NCBI RefSeq assembly: GCF_037126435.1
Contig: NZ_CP147020.1
Coordinates: 4,725,001 to 4,789,000, forward strand
DNA from: Bernardetia sp. ABR2-2B
Lineage (GTDB): Bacteria; Bacteroidota; Bacteroidia; Cytophagales; Bernardetiaceae
Length of the DNA stretch: 64,000 nucleotides
Reading direction: 5' to 3'
Of the stretch, positions 53,254 through 62,540 are shown in pieces (the stretch's first letter is position 1; every line of letters starts with the position of its first letter). The position numbers and the translations under genes are program-made. The notes beneath the pieces are model-generated. The model did no database searches, was not told the origin of the DNA, and was given only the letters and a program-made list of their open reading frames with translations.

Positions 53254-54480
53254 ATGGATACTATTTATACAGATAATCAAATTATTTTTATTTCCTCTCT
53301 TGTTCCTGCTTATGCAGTCATTGGAATAGGTTTTTTTTGTGTTTTTATAGGACTTATTTTTTTCAAAAAAGTATATAAAAAAATACGTTTTTTTTGGCTG
53401 ATTTTTGGTATAATTCTGATGGCTTTGGGAGTAATGGACTTGAAAGTAGGCAAAACCAAAAAGGTAATCATTGATAAAGAACAAGCTGCACTTATTGTCT
53501 TGGAAAGAAAGTATTTTGGAGAAGAAGTAAAAACGTCTATTCCCTTTGATAATTTTAGTCATATTGAAGTCATGCGTGATTGGACAATCCGACAGGGAAA
53601 ATTATTTTCTAGAGAAGAACTTACGCTTAGTGTTTCTTTGGTTCGCTGGGGGTTGCAGCCTATTGAATTAGGGATTTATAGTGAAAAAGCCGTCTTAAAA
53701 GAACTCGTAAACAAACTCAGAACAACTGTTTCTTTTCCTGTTTATTTGGTCAGTAACCCAGAAGATAAAAGTTATGCAAACTTTTCTAGGCAGTTTCTGA
53801 ATGCTGATAATGTCGAAATTGCTTATGCTTATCCATTAATGGAAGTTTCCTTGTTGCCAGATTCTCTACAAATAACAGAGCCTACCTATGAGCTTTCTCG
53901 TCCCATAAATATCAGTATTGTTAGGCAAGGAAATGATGATATGGCTATTTGGAATAATACATACAATGTTTTTTGGATTGCTTTGGTAGGGATTCTAACT
54001 TTTGGAGGGTTGTTTTTATTACAAAATTGGGTACTTCCCAAAAAAGGGTTTGGAATTGCCTTTGCACTTTTTTATTCTTCCTTCATTATTGCTGGTGTAG
54101 TTTGGATAGGTTTTGTTTTGTCGGCTTCATTTAGCAAAACTCAAATTGAATTTAGGGAAAGTAATATTTCTTATTCTACTCGTCTTTTTGGAATAAAGGC
54201 TTTCGAACAGATTACACCAAAAGCAGATATTAATGATTTGTTTCCCATACTCAATACGGTCAATCCGACTGATGGGCAACTGACAATGGTTACTGCACAA
54301 GGGTTAGTTTTGATAATGAGTAATATCGTCGAACCCATAGATGCTGTAAATGTAGCTTTCAAAAAGGCACAAAGTACACCAATGGATTATCGTATTTTGA
54401 TTGATGTAGAATCACTTACAATGGGAGAAAGATTATTATTAGAAAAAGAAATGAGAAGATATCTGACAGGAGGAAAATAA
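53254..54480 (+). CDS. Uncharacterised membrane protein with four segments
   Basis: 408 residues from ATG 53254 (an in-frame TTG lies three codons earlier). Membrane segments near residues 17-35 (AVIGIGFFCVFIGLIFF), 45-62 (FFWLIFGIILMALGVMD), about 240-260 (FWIALVGILTFGGLFLL) and 270-295. Between the second and third is a soluble domain of about 170 residues (HIEVMRDWTIRQGKL), and a C-terminal cytoplasmic or periplasmic domain follows. Not recognised. Confidence 0.7.
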   Translation: MDTIYTDNQIIFISSLVPAYAVIGIGFFCVFIGLIFFKKVYKKIRFFWLIFGIILMALGVMDLKVGKTKKVIIDKEQAALIVLERKYFGEEVKTSIPFDNFSHIEVMRDWTIRQGKLFSREELTLSVSLVRWGLQPIELGIYSEKAVLKELVNKLRTTVSFPVYLVSNPEDKSYANFSRQFLNADNVEIAYAYPLMEVSLLPDSLQITEPTYELSRPINISIVRQGNDDMAIWNNTYNVFWIALVGILTFGGLFLLQNWVLPKKGFGIAFALFYSSFIIAGVVWIGFVLSASFSKTQIEFRESNISYSTRLFGIKAFEQITPKADINDLFPILNTVNPTDGQLTMVTAQGLVLIMSNIVEPIDAVNVAFKKAQSTPMDYRILIDVESLTMGERLLLEKEMRRYLTGGK

Positions 54481-54570
54481 TTTAAAGGTCTGATAGTCTA
54501 TTTAAATTATATTTTTAAACGAAAATAATCAATTCAAAATACTTCTAATTAAGTATATAAAAAAAAATTT

Positions 54571-55476
54571 ATGAATAATAAAAAAACTGTATTCTCTTAT
54601 GTGTTAGTTTTGTTTTTACTCATTTTTATAAGTTCATTCAGAAATCAAAAGACAATCTCTAAACAATCGAATCATCTATTAGAGGATAGTATAGATTATC
54701 CTTCTTCCGATTTATACTTATTGAAAGATATAAATAATCAACCTCTTCTAACACAAATTACAAAATATAAAACTGATAAATCAGAAGGAAGTGAGCCAAC
54801 AATCCAAGTCCATCTTTATCCATCTTCTAAAAAGGCAAATGATTCTATTTTATCTGTGGAAGGTTTAGTTTTTGATGTAGGGCAAAATCCTGATGTTGCT
54901 AAATTTAGTGTTTTGGCAGAAGCCATTTCCATGACAAAAGCAGATTCATTAGCAGAAATAAAACGCTTTGAAGGAGTCTTGTATAAAAATGGTAAAAAGA
55001 CTAAACCTGTAAGGTCATGTAAAGGATTGATACAACCTCGTTGTTTGAAACTCTATTCTAAAAACTATGAAAATGATACAACAAACAAAGAAAAACAGAT
55101 AGCAAAGGGAAATATTACTTCAAAATACAAACTACACGAGAGAGAAGAGTTGGTGTTCAAAAAATCACATTCTACATTGAAGTTGATAATTTTGGAAGAC
55201 AGAGGGGAAAAAAATTATGTTCTAAAATTAGATTTTGATGGAGAAAATAAATTTAATAATAACCCAAATGTATATATTCAGCTGATAGGTTATGCAGGAG
55301 AATTTTCAATTCCTTTAGGTACTTTTGTTTCTGATGTCGTAAATCCTACCATATTGTATCTGCCCATCGAAAAAGAGCTAGTAGAGAAACTAATAACAGG
55401 AAAAGCTAACTACTCACTCAAATTTCAAAATCCAGTAGAATATCAGTTCTCCGAAATTAAATTGAATCAGTTCTAA
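54571..55476 (+). CDS. Uncharacterised exported protein
   Basis: 301 residues, not recognised. N-terminal hydrophobic segment (FSYVLVLFLLIFISSF, residues 8-24) without a lipobox Cys, so a signal peptide or anchor. The rest is beta-rich with charged turns and ends in a domain of about 100 residues (FNNNPNVYIQLIGYAGEFSI) that may be an immunoglobulin-like fold. Probably periplasmic. Confidence 0.65.
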   Translation: MNNKKTVFSYVLVLFLLIFISSFRNQKTISKQSNHLLEDSIDYPSSDLYLLKDINNQPLLTQITKYKTDKSEGSEPTIQVHLYPSSKKANDSILSVEGLVFDVGQNPDVAKFSVLAEAISMTKADSLAEIKRFEGVLYKNGKKTKPVRSCKGLIQPRCLKLYSKNYENDTTNKEKQIAKGNITSKYKLHEREELVFKKSHSTLKLIILEDRGEKNYVLKLDFDGENKFNNNPNVYIQLIGYAGEFSIPLGTFVSDVVNPTILYLPIEKELVEKLITGKANYSLKFQNPVEYQFSEIKLNQF

Positions 55477-55516
55477 ACTAACAAAAAGGCTTTTTTTACA
55501 TTTACAAAATTTAGTT

Positions 55517-55524
55517 TATATTTG
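55517..55524 (+). promoter_or_regulatory. -7 box of the orphan ATPase gene
   Basis: TATATTTG matches TANNTTTG 118 nt before the ATG. No clear -33. Confidence 0.35.
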
Positions 55525-55642
55525 TCATTGATAGATTATTAGTTTTACTATTTACGAGATAGAAAAAAGTGATTGAAATAAAGTTCACTTTACCTCCTCA
55601 TTTATATTATTTATTTGAATCGAAATTTTGTTTTGATAGATT

Positions 55643-56878
55643 ATGGAAAGAATACATATCAAGAATTTTAAACAGATTAAAGAAGCAGACCTTTACTTGC
55701 GTAAGCTTAATGTTATTGTAGGTGAGCATACATCAGGAAAAAGTACGCTCATGAAAGTAGCTTATTTTATGCATCATTTGCAAGATGAGATTATAAATGA
55801 AGTTTCGGCAAATGCTCCACAAATTTTTAGACACAACTTTTTTGGGCGCATGAAACAAGCTGTCCGAATTGCTTTTGTACATCATTTTGGCTCTACTAGG
55901 CATTTGGCTGACTTTACGATTGATTATTATACACCTTCTGGCGAGTTAGTTTGTTTTTATGTTAATGATAATAATGATTTAGATTTATTTTTTGTAGATG
56001 ATTTTGGAGATAAAATATTAGATAACTCATTTGCTGCCGTTGAAGAGTTGGTAGAGCTTAAAAATAAAGGTTTAGATAGCACTTCGACAGAATGGCAGGA
56101 AGTTTTAGATGCGCTTAGAGGAAGATTAAACGTTGTCTTTGGAGACAATACACAAGAGCTTTATATTCCAAATAATAGAAGTGTTTGGCTTGCTATTGGA
56201 AACCGTATTCAGACACTTTTTGATGAAATGGAACAAACTCTAAAAAACAAAGGGTTTTTACGTTTTGATTCTGAACACGAACTTTTTCACTTGCGTTTTG
56301 TACAACATATCAAAAATAATGTAGTGCCTGTTTTTAAAAGAAATGCAACACTCAAAGATGTATTTTTTGATGTAATGAAGTTTAGTACAGATGCAAATCT
56401 GACTATTGATTCTACAAGCAAACAAATTGCAGAACTTCTTCAAGGAACATATCAAGCAGATACATTTGGAGAAAAAATATTTTATGAACTTCCTGAAAAG
56501 TATGTTTATCTTCAAAATGCTTCAACGCATCAACAAGAACTTATCCGTATGATTCAAGATTTATTTTTGGCTGCTCTTCGTCAGCAACCTGTTTTGCGTT
56601 TTATCGAACACCCAGAAGCACAAGTAAGAACAGATTTACACGAAACACTTACTGAATTTTTGGTTTGGTTTGCTACTTCTCATCCTGAAAATCAACTTGT
56701 TTTCTCTACACATTCTTCTCAAATGGTCGATACACTCAATAAGATTGTAGGTGAAGGCAAACTCCTCAAAAGTGAAGAAATAAATGTTCTGACTTTAGAT
56801 GATGGAAATTTAGTTACACTTTCTAATCAAGAAACTGGAAAGGTAGAAGATACTTTGACAGAAAAATATTTAGTTTAA
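55643..56878 (+). CDS. AAA-type ATPase with OLD/SMC-like core
   Basis: 411 residues. N-terminal MERIHIKNFKQIKEADLYL and Walker A VGEHTSGKST (about 26-35) are typical of the AAA_15/AAA_21 group. Near the C-terminus lie a Walker B-like VLRFIEHPEAQV and an H-loop FSTHSSQM. The middle is helical with no TOPRIM or nuclease motif. Such ATPases often serve as the motor of two-gene defence systems, but no partner adjoins it here. It carries its own terminator. Confidence 0.75.
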   Translation: MERIHIKNFKQIKEADLYLRKLNVIVGEHTSGKSTLMKVAYFMHHLQDEIINEVSANAPQIFRHNFFGRMKQAVRIAFVHHFGSTRHLADFTIDYYTPSGELVCFYVNDNNDLDLFFVDDFGDKILDNSFAAVEELVELKNKGLDSTSTEWQEVLDALRGRLNVVFGDNTQELYIPNNRSVWLAIGNRIQTLFDEMEQTLKNKGFLRFDSEHELFHLRFVQHIKNNVVPVFKRNATLKDVFFDVMKFSTDANLTIDSTSKQIAELLQGTYQADTFGEKIFYELPEKYVYLQNASTHQQELIRMIQDLFLAALRQQPVLRFIEHPEAQVRTDLHETLTEFLVWFATSHPENQLVFSTHSSQMVDTLNKIVGEGKLLKSEEINVLTLDDGNLVTLSNQETGKVEDTLTEKYLV

Positions 56879-56898
56879 AAAGGAGAATAATCCAGCCC

Positions 56899-56930
56899 TT
56901 GTTGGTGTTTTAGCGCAGCGACACCAACAA
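56899..56930. repeat. Perfect palindrome with REP-like core
   Basis: TTGTTGGTGT (56899-56908) pairs exactly with ACACCAACAA (56921-56930) around a GC-rich 12-nt loop. Not followed by a T-run. TTGTTGGT also occurs in the inverted repeats of the RAYT unit at 32.8-33.5 kb. Confidence 0.65.
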
Positions 56931-56968
56931 ATAAATGAAACAACTTCGATAACTAATCTCATTAAATC

Positions 56969-57004
56969 AAAAATCCTTTTAAAAATAGCTTTGAAAGGAT
57001 TTTT
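56969..57004 (+). terminator. Terminator of the orphan ATPase gene
   Basis: AAAATCCTTT (56970-56979) pairs with AAAGGATTTT (56994-57003), then a T-run, ending 36 bases before mnmE. Confidence 0.75.
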
Positions 57005-57040
57005 ATTTTTTATCAATCTATTTTCCTGCTAACTTTCCTT

Positions 57041-58489
57041 ATGAAATATACTGATTTTTCTGATACTATTATTGCTCTTTCTACACCTGCTGGACGTGGT
57101 GCAATTGCACTCGTTCGTCTTTCTGGAAAAGAGGCTATTTCACAAACACAGACTTTTTTTCAAGGATTAAATGCTAGTAAAAATCTACTAGAACAAAAAA
57201 CGCATACAGTCCATTTTGGCACAATCAGAAATCTTGAAAATGAAATTTTGGACGAAGTAGTAGTTACCATTTTTAAAGCACCAAATTCATTTACAAAAGA
57301 AAATGTAGTCGAAATTTCTTGTCATGGGTCGCCTTTTATTGTAAAAAGAATTATTCAGAATTTTTTAGATAATTCGCCTGTTCGTTATGCAAAAGCTGGA
57401 GAGTTTACACAAAGAGCTTTTCTGAATGGTCGTTTTGATTTGGCACAAGCCGAAGCCGTAGCTGATTTGATTGCAGCAGATTCGGCAGCGTCACATAAAG
57501 TAGCTATTTCACAGCTTCGTGGGGGTTTTTCTTCTCAGATAAAAGAACTTCGCCAACAGCTTCTTGATTTTGTTTCTTTGATAGAGTTAGAATTAGATTT
57601 TGGAGAAGAAGATGTAGAGTTTGCAGAGCGTGAAAAACTAACCCAACTGGTAAAAACAATTCAAACAGTTATTGAGCAATTATTAAGTTCTTTTGAGCTT
57701 GGAAATGCTATCAAAAATGGTGTTCCAACAGTTATTGCAGGAAAACCAAATGCAGGAAAATCTACGCTTCTCAATGCGCTTTTGAATGAAGAAAAAGCTA
57801 TCGTTTCAGAAATTGCAGGAACGACACGAGATTTTATAGAAGATGAAATAAGTATTGAAGGAATTGCATTTCGTTTTATTGATACAGCAGGGCTGCGCTA
57901 TACAGAAGACAAAGTAGAATCTATTGGTGTAGAGAGAGCAAGAAGAAAAATGAGTGAAGCCTCGCTTATTTTATATGTGATTGATTTGTCTGAGTTATTC
58001 AATGGAGTTATAAGTAAAAAAGAATTTTTTGAAGAAATCAAGGAGGTAGAAGAATTGAATATAAATACACTTTTTGTCTTGAATAAATCTGATTTTTGGG
58101 AAAAAATAGAAAATGAGATAGAGAATAAAAAAGATTTTAACTGGCTCAAAACGTGGGCAAAAGAATCAAATACCATTTTTACACAAGCCAATAATACAAC
58201 TGACAGAGAAGACATTGAAAAGCTAAAAACTAAGATTTTAGAAGTTATTCAAGCTGATAATTTTAATGCAGGAGATACGCTTGTTACAAATACTCGCCAT
58301 TATGAGAGTTTGAGAAATGCAAATCTTGCTTTAGATGATGTCTTGAATGCTTTGGAAATGGGACTAACAGGAGATTTGCTTTCTTTAGATTTGCGTACAG
58401 CCTTAGAACATTTGGGTTCGATTACTGGAGAAGTGTCGAACGACGAGATTTTAGGAAATATATTTGGGAAGTTTTGTATAGGAAAGTAA
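57041..58489 (+). CDS. mnmE: tRNA uridine-5-carboxymethylaminomethyl(34) synthesis GTPase
   Basis: 482 residues. With MnmG it modifies U34 of several tRNAs. N-terminal folate-binding domain (TPAGRGAIALVRLSG; later GEFTQRAFLNGRFDL); a G domain inserted in a helical domain, with G1 GKPNAGKST (about 234-242), TTRD, DTAGLRYT (about 280) and NKSD (about 347); C-terminal catalytic FCIGK with the conserved Cys at 479. Complete. The start lies behind a terminator, so it should have its own promoter, which I cannot place. Confidence 0.97.
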   Translation: MKYTDFSDTIIALSTPAGRGAIALVRLSGKEAISQTQTFFQGLNASKNLLEQKTHTVHFGTIRNLENEILDEVVVTIFKAPNSFTKENVVEISCHGSPFIVKRIIQNFLDNSPVRYAKAGEFTQRAFLNGRFDLAQAEAVADLIAADSAASHKVAISQLRGGFSSQIKELRQQLLDFVSLIELELDFGEEDVEFAEREKLTQLVKTIQTVIEQLLSSFELGNAIKNGVPTVIAGKPNAGKSTLLNALLNEEKAIVSEIAGTTRDFIEDEISIEGIAFRFIDTAGLRYTEDKVESIGVERARRKMSEASLILYVIDLSELFNGVISKKEFFEEIKEVEELNINTLFVLNKSDFWEKIENEIENKKDFNWLKTWAKESNTIFTQANNTTDREDIEKLKTKILEVIQADNFNAGDTLVTNTRHYESLRNANLALDDVLNALEMGLTGDLLSLDLRTALEHLGSITGEVSNDEILGNIFGKFCIGK

Positions 58490-58497
58490 GACCACAA

Positions 58498-58535
58498 AAA
58501 GCGATTTGAGAATTTATGTTTTCTCAAATCGCTTT
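58498..58535. terminator. Bidirectional terminator
   Basis: AAAGCGATTTGAGAA (58498-58512) pairs with TTCTCAAATCGCTTT (58521-58535), a perfect 15-bp stem between convergent mnmE and the EEP gene. Confidence 0.9.
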
Positions 58536-58560
58536 AAAAATTAGAATGTAACTACAAATG

Positions 58561-59595
58561 TTATTTAATCAAAAACTTACCATAAAGTGGAAAATGGTCA
58601 GATTCAAAACTTTCTAGTCGTTCAAATTCTACAACAGAAATTTCTTTTGTTACATAAAAATGGTCTAAAGGCCATCTAAAAAAATATGACTTTGCATTAA
58701 ACGTGCTATAAAGCCCTCTACCAATTCTGACATCTTTGAGTTTTGTATTATCTTCTCCAAACAAGCGTTCTGTTCTGCCCCAAGCTACATCATTAAAATC
58801 TCCTCCTACAAGTGATGGATACTCGTCTTTCATCACAAAATTAGCTACTTTAAGCAAACCCATTTCTTTCTTTTGGTCTTCTCCTGTTATTTCCCCAACA
58901 TTATCAGGATATTTATCGCTAGGAACAGGCGCAACTGGATGCACTCCATAAAACTTAAAAATTTTACCAGAAGGAAGTGTTACCAACGTATGAAAAGAAG
59001 GAACTTTAGAGAGATTCAAATGCTTAGATTCAGATTTTGTAAGTGGAAATTTTGAATAAAGAGCCATTCCATAAGCATTATCATAAGGTTCTATCATCGT
59101 ATGAGGATATTCTTCTTTCAAACCCTCTAGTTCACCTACCCACCAATCATCTACTTCCATCGCCAATATCATGTCTGGGTCAGCTTTTTCTATTACTTCC
59201 AAAAATTTAGCAGAGTTTTTATTATCAATAAGTACATTTCCCAAAAGTATGCTTACCGTATTTTTTTCATCCACCGATGCAGCTTCTACACTCTCAACTT
59301 CAGTAGACCACAATAAATAAGGAGCCATCACACTAAGTTGAATCAAAACGGCTGAAATAAGTCCTGTAAGCAAAAGAATTGCAGGTCTGTTCCAACGAAG
59401 TTTTATAATAACAAAATAGATAAGTATAATAATAGACAAAATAAACTGTATCATTCTAGGAAAGTCCAATACCTTCAAATACCATCTTGGTATATCATAA
59501 ATTAAAGATAGAACACTAGAAATAATAATGAGTACACTAAGTACAATAGCTGTGTAAAATGCTCCCTTTCGGAGATTGCTGTATGTTTTGTCCAT
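58561..59595 (-). CDS. Endonuclease/exonuclease/phosphatase family membrane protein
   Basis: 344 residues. Three membrane segments in the first 100 residues (FYTAIVLSVLIIISSVLSLIY; QFILSIIILIYFVII; ILLLTGLISAVLIQLSV). Then an EEP domain: LLGNVLIDN, MILAMEVDDWW (metal-binding Glu), FYGVHPVAPV, VGGDFNDVAWGRT and ESDHFPLYG (catalytic Asp-His). Membrane-attached EEP proteins may act on lipids or nucleic acids in the periplasm; substrate unknown. Followed on the left by a shared terminator. Confidence 0.87.
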   Translation of the reverse strand: MDKTYSNLRKGAFYTAIVLSVLIIISSVLSLIYDIPRWYLKVLDFPRMIQFILSIIILIYFVIIKLRWNRPAILLLTGLISAVLIQLSVMAPYLLWSTEVESVEAASVDEKNTVSILLGNVLIDNKNSAKFLEVIEKADPDMILAMEVDDWWVGELEGLKEEYPHTMIEPYDNAYGMALYSKFPLTKSESKHLNLSKVPSFHTLVTLPSGKIFKFYGVHPVAPVPSDKYPDNVGEITGEDQKKEMGLLKVANFVMKDEYPSLVGGDFNDVAWGRTERLFGEDNTKLKDVRIGRGLYSTFNAKSYFFRWPLDHFYVTKEISVVEFERLESFESDHFPLYGKFLIK

Positions 59596-59749
59596 GTTTT
59601 CTGTAAATGAGATTAAAAAATGAAGACAAATATTAAGGTAGTTCTGTATCTCTAAAAATACTTTTTACAAAAAAATGGATAGTAAAAAGTGAAACAGACT
59701 ATAAAGTTGCCTTATAAAACAATAGAACACACAGAATCCTTAAATGTTA

Positions 59750-60508
59750 TTAATTTTGCTTTTTTATCGTATCAAAAAGCCTTTTGACCTGCAAATCTCC
59801 AAAACCATAAATAGATTCTCTTTTCGAAAACTCTCTAAAAACAGGTGCAAATTCTTTCGTATCTAAATCTTTCATTATTTGAAGAAGTGATTCTGTGGGT
59901 CTCCCTAATTTTCCTTCACTAGAAAATCGTTGAAGATGTGCATCTATGGCAGGAAGAATAAAAGCATAATTTTCATCCAGTCCTTTAGCTGTTTGTAGTA
60001 ATTTTTCGGTGTCATTATTTTTGTAATGCTCCCAAAGAAGAGCAATTTTATGTAGCTCATTCTGACCAAGAGACAAACGATTTTCATAAATAGAAATCAA
60101 TTCAGATTCATCAAGACCACCAAAACCGTACTGCGTATGTTCTTTCGGACGAACTAAAAAAATAGAATTTTTCTGATTATTTTTATTCAAAAGATGCACC
60201 ACAAACCAAAAATTTACTTGGCAAAACAAATCATCTTCAAACCATAGATTAATATCTACCTCACTAGGAATAGCCTGTATTTTCTCAAATTCAGAAACCG
60301 TTTTTTCAAAATAATCTTCTTTGCTATATCCTGCGTAATGGCTACTAATAAATGTAGCTCTCGTTTCATAAAACTCCTCCAAACTCTCTCCTTCCACATT
60401 TCCATCTACCAAAGCCTCTCTAGCAACGATAATTTTGCCTTTAATAGGTTTTGGGAATTGTGCTTTTAAAGAATCTCCGTTTAGAATGTGGTATTGTTGA
60501 GGTTTCAT
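59750..60508 (-). CDS. DUF1835 domain protein
   Basis: 252 residues. The DUF1835 pattern is clear: YHILNGDSLKAQFP at the N-terminus, VAREALVDGNV, then LWFEDDLFCQVNFWFVVHLL in the middle, shown here in part as the FEDDLFCQ block. C-terminal helical part includes FGFGDLQVKRLF-like sequence. Function of the family is unknown. Its start follows the stop of the upstream 89-residue gene with no gap, so they form an operon. Confidence 0.82.
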   Translation of the reverse strand: MKPQQYHILNGDSLKAQFPKPIKGKIIVAREALVDGNVEGESLEEFYETRATFISSHYAGYSKEDYFEKTVSEFEKIQAIPSEVDINLWFEDDLFCQVNFWFVVHLLNKNNQKNSIFLVRPKEHTQYGFGGLDESELISIYENRLSLGQNELHKIALLWEHYKNNDTEKLLQTAKGLDENYAFILPAIDAHLQRFSSEGKLGRPTESLLQIMKDLDTKEFAPVFREFSKRESIYGFGDLQVKRLFDTIKKQN

Positions 60509-60778
60509 TTAATTCAAATCATTTAAAAGGCTTTCAAAAGAATCTTCATCAGCTAATTTCCCTTGCATATTTTTTATATTTTGCATAGAAAAATGGTGTT
60601 CAGAAATAAATAAATTTACATCAAATTTTTCTTTGATTGTTTTTACATATTTCAAAGCAGGATTTGAATATTCTACCAAATCATAAATCATTTTCTCCAA
60701 AGAATTAAATAATTCTTCTTGTTTGATTTCTTCAATAGCTCTAAATAGTCTGTCTTTTCTGTGTTCTAAATTTTGCAT
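60509..60778 (-). CDS. Small uncharacterised protein
   Basis: 89 residues, helical and charged, no signal or membrane segment (EHRKDRLFRAIEEIKQEELF; HHFSMQNIKNMQGKLADE). Directly abuts the DUF1835 gene in the same direction. Not recognised; the tight coupling suggests a functional link. Confidence 0.6.
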   Translation of the reverse strand: MQNLEHRKDRLFRAIEEIKQEELFNSLEKMIYDLVEYSNPALKYVKTIKEKFDVNLFISEHHFSMQNIKNMQGKLADEDSFESLLNDLN

Positions 60779-60789
60779 TGGTTTCTGGT

Positions 60790-61263
60790 TTATTTATTCA
60801 ATCTTTTACCAATTCTAAAATCCCCACCTTTATCATCATAATTGTAATATTTACCCCAAATATCTTTATATTCCAGTTGAAAGATAAAATTTCTTGATGA
60901 ATCATATTTACAATCATAGTGGTATTTATCAAATAAGGGAGTGTAAGAAATTATTTTCCAAGTTATATTATTATTGAGTTCTTTTGGAACAGTTTGATTA
61001 TTAGCATCATAGTAATTAAATAACATGCTTACTACTTTTCGTCCTTGTTTTTCATAAGCTCTATCAACTGAGGATAAAAAGACAATTCCACTTAAAGAAA
61101 GAGAAATAAGAAGTCTTGGAAACAACTTTAATTCTTTAAGAGTAGAATATACGACTAGAGCAATAGTTAAACAATACATCCATAATCCTATGTTTGGTAA
61201 AAGATAGAATAAAAATAGCGAGGTTAGTATGGATATTAATTTGAGTGTTATTGATTTATTCAT
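60790..61263 (-). CDS. Small membrane protein, unknown
   Basis: 157 residues from ATG 61263; an ATG at 61305 would add 14 polar residues. Two hydrophobic stretches at about residues 5-22 (TLKLISILTSLFLFYLLP) and 25-65 (LWMYCLTIALVVYSTL; LLISLSLSGIVFLSSV), then a soluble part ending GGDFRIGKRLNK. Not recognised. Same strand and close to the 61312 gene. Confidence 0.55.
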   Translation of the reverse strand: MNKSITLKLISILTSLFLFYLLPNIGLWMYCLTIALVVYSTLKELKLFPRLLISLSLSGIVFLSSVDRAYEKQGRKVVSMLFNYYDANNQTVPKELNNNITWKIISYTPLFDKYHYDCKYDSSRNFIFQLEYKDIWGKYYNYDDKGGDFRIGKRLNK

Positions 61264-61311
61264 TTTTAGATATAGATAAAAAACATTTATACTGTGATTC
61301 GTCATCGTACT

Positions 61312-61776
61312 CTAATCCAATTCTATTTCCTTTTCAAGCACCCAATCAGAATGAGCAAGGATTTCTAGTTGTACAAGCTCACTATACTCTTCTTTATCAA
61401 AAAAAGATAGAGAGGCATCTTTTCTAAAGAAAAATTTAAAACCTTCATTTATTTCGATAGGTTCAGTTTCTTTCAATTCATGTCCATTCTCCAAAATCCT
61501 ACCTTTAAAGTGAAACCAACCTCCATAGAGATGTTTCCCTATTTCAAGTCTATAAATGTGATATATTTCAGAATATTTTTTATAGTCGTCTATACCTAAT
61601 TGATTAAGAAGGTTAATAAATTCTTTATGAAAAATACTTTCTTTATTGGCTAGAAAATTTCTGCAACCACTACAATTACAAGAAGGAAGATTACTAAACT
61701 GAATATTATCATAAACTTCTTTAGTTCTGTTAAAATCTACTTCAAGAGTGAAGTTTTTGTAAGTTATTGTTTTCAT
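61312..61776 (-). CDS. Small CxCxxC protein, possibly immunity-related
   Basis: 154 residues. A cysteine motif CNCSGCRNF (about residues 33-41) is followed by a helical region (FHKEFINLLNQLGID) and a beta-rich C-terminal half (GWFHFKGRIL). A C-x-C-x-x-C-x-N-F pattern with this layout occurs in small orphan proteins of many bacteria, some linked to toxin immunity; that link is memory-based inference. Possibly zinc-binding. Confidence 0.55.
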   Translation of the reverse strand: MKTITYKNFTLEVDFNRTKEVYDNIQFSNLPSCNCSGCRNFLANKESIFHKEFINLLNQLGIDDYKKYSEIYHIYRLEIGKHLYGGWFHFKGRILENGHELKETEPIEINEGFKFFFRKDASLSFFDKEEYSELVQLEILAHSDWVLEKEIELD

Positions 61777-61800
61777 TTCTTGTTGTTTATAAAAATCTAA

Positions 61801-61827
61801 GCCGTTGTTTGTGTACCCATAAACGAC
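61801..61827. repeat. Solitary REP-like hairpin
   Basis: GTTGTTTGTG (61804-61813) pairs with CATAAACGAC (61818-61827) with two wobble pairs, loop TACC. Shares GCCGTTGTTTGTGT with the hairpin beside the RAYT pseudogene at 35069-35096 (opposite strand). Confidence 0.7.
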
Positions 61828-61913
61828 ACCATAACTTTTTAGAAATTAGCATTTATCCTGCAATTCATCATAAGAATCATATAAATGACTCGCTAATCCT
61901 ACCCAAGTAGTTC

Positions 61914-62348
61914 TCATTGCTTTGTTTTTTGTCGCCTTAATTTTATGCTTATTATTACTAGCATACACAGAGGTACTATAAATGATGATAAGAGCTGTAC
62001 AAAAAAATGAGGAAAACGATAAATATATCCAAAACTCAAATCAACATACAAATACTCAATTTCAAATACGATTATAGTAGTAAACCAAATTAGGAAAATA
62101 AGAAAGGGAGAAAAAAATATAATCGTTCTTATTACAGCAGAATATAACCAACTCTTTTTATAAAACAGTAATAAAGGAAGAAAAAATACTAAACCTTTTA
62201 CGATAAAACCTCCTATTCCGTACAAATAAACACATATAGCACTTTTTCTATCGAAGTTACTGCATATTAAAGTTAGAGCTAACCAATCAAATATTAAACT
62301 TAGAAGATAAGTTGAAATGTATAATACTAATGGATTTGTAATTTTCAC
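61914..62348 (-). CDS. Uncharacterised membrane protein
   Basis: 144 residues with four likely membrane segments (LVLYISTYLLSLIFDWLAL; GGFIVKGLVFFLPLLLFY; SAVIRTIIFFSPFLIFLIW; FVQLLSSFIVPLCMLVII) and a basic C-terminus. Not recognised. Bounded by the REP-like hairpin and the second MITE copy. Confidence 0.6.
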   Translation of the reverse strand: MKITNPLVLYISTYLLSLIFDWLALTLICSNFDRKSAICVYLYGIGGFIVKGLVFFLPLLLFYKKSWLYSAVIRTIIFFSPFLIFLIWFTTIIVFEIEYLYVDLSFGYIYRFPHFFVQLLSSFIVPLCMLVIISIKLRRQKTKQ

Positions 62349-62427
62349 TTCTGTTTTAATTTGTATGATTTAATAATTTCTCCAATAGCAAAAGCCTTTG
62401 AATTTTTATCAAACTCTTCTTTTTTTA

Positions 62428-62531
62428 GACTTTGACAGTCCTTTCATAAGGCTGTCAATAGTTTAAAAACATGTACACTAAACTATTGTCAGAATTTTTT
62501 GGATTACCAAAAAACTACTAACAAAGTTTTT
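62428..62531. mobile_element. MITE-like element, copy 2 (inverted)
   Basis: Bases 62472-62531 are the near-identical reverse complement of 46491-46549. The left end carries GACTTTGACAG (62428-62438), resembling the terminal repeat, and a local hairpin GACAG-T-CCTT/AAGG-CTGTC (62434-62456). The right end is 9 bases from the methylmalonyl-CoA mutase stop. Confidence 0.7.
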
Positions 62532-62540
62532 AAGTAATCT

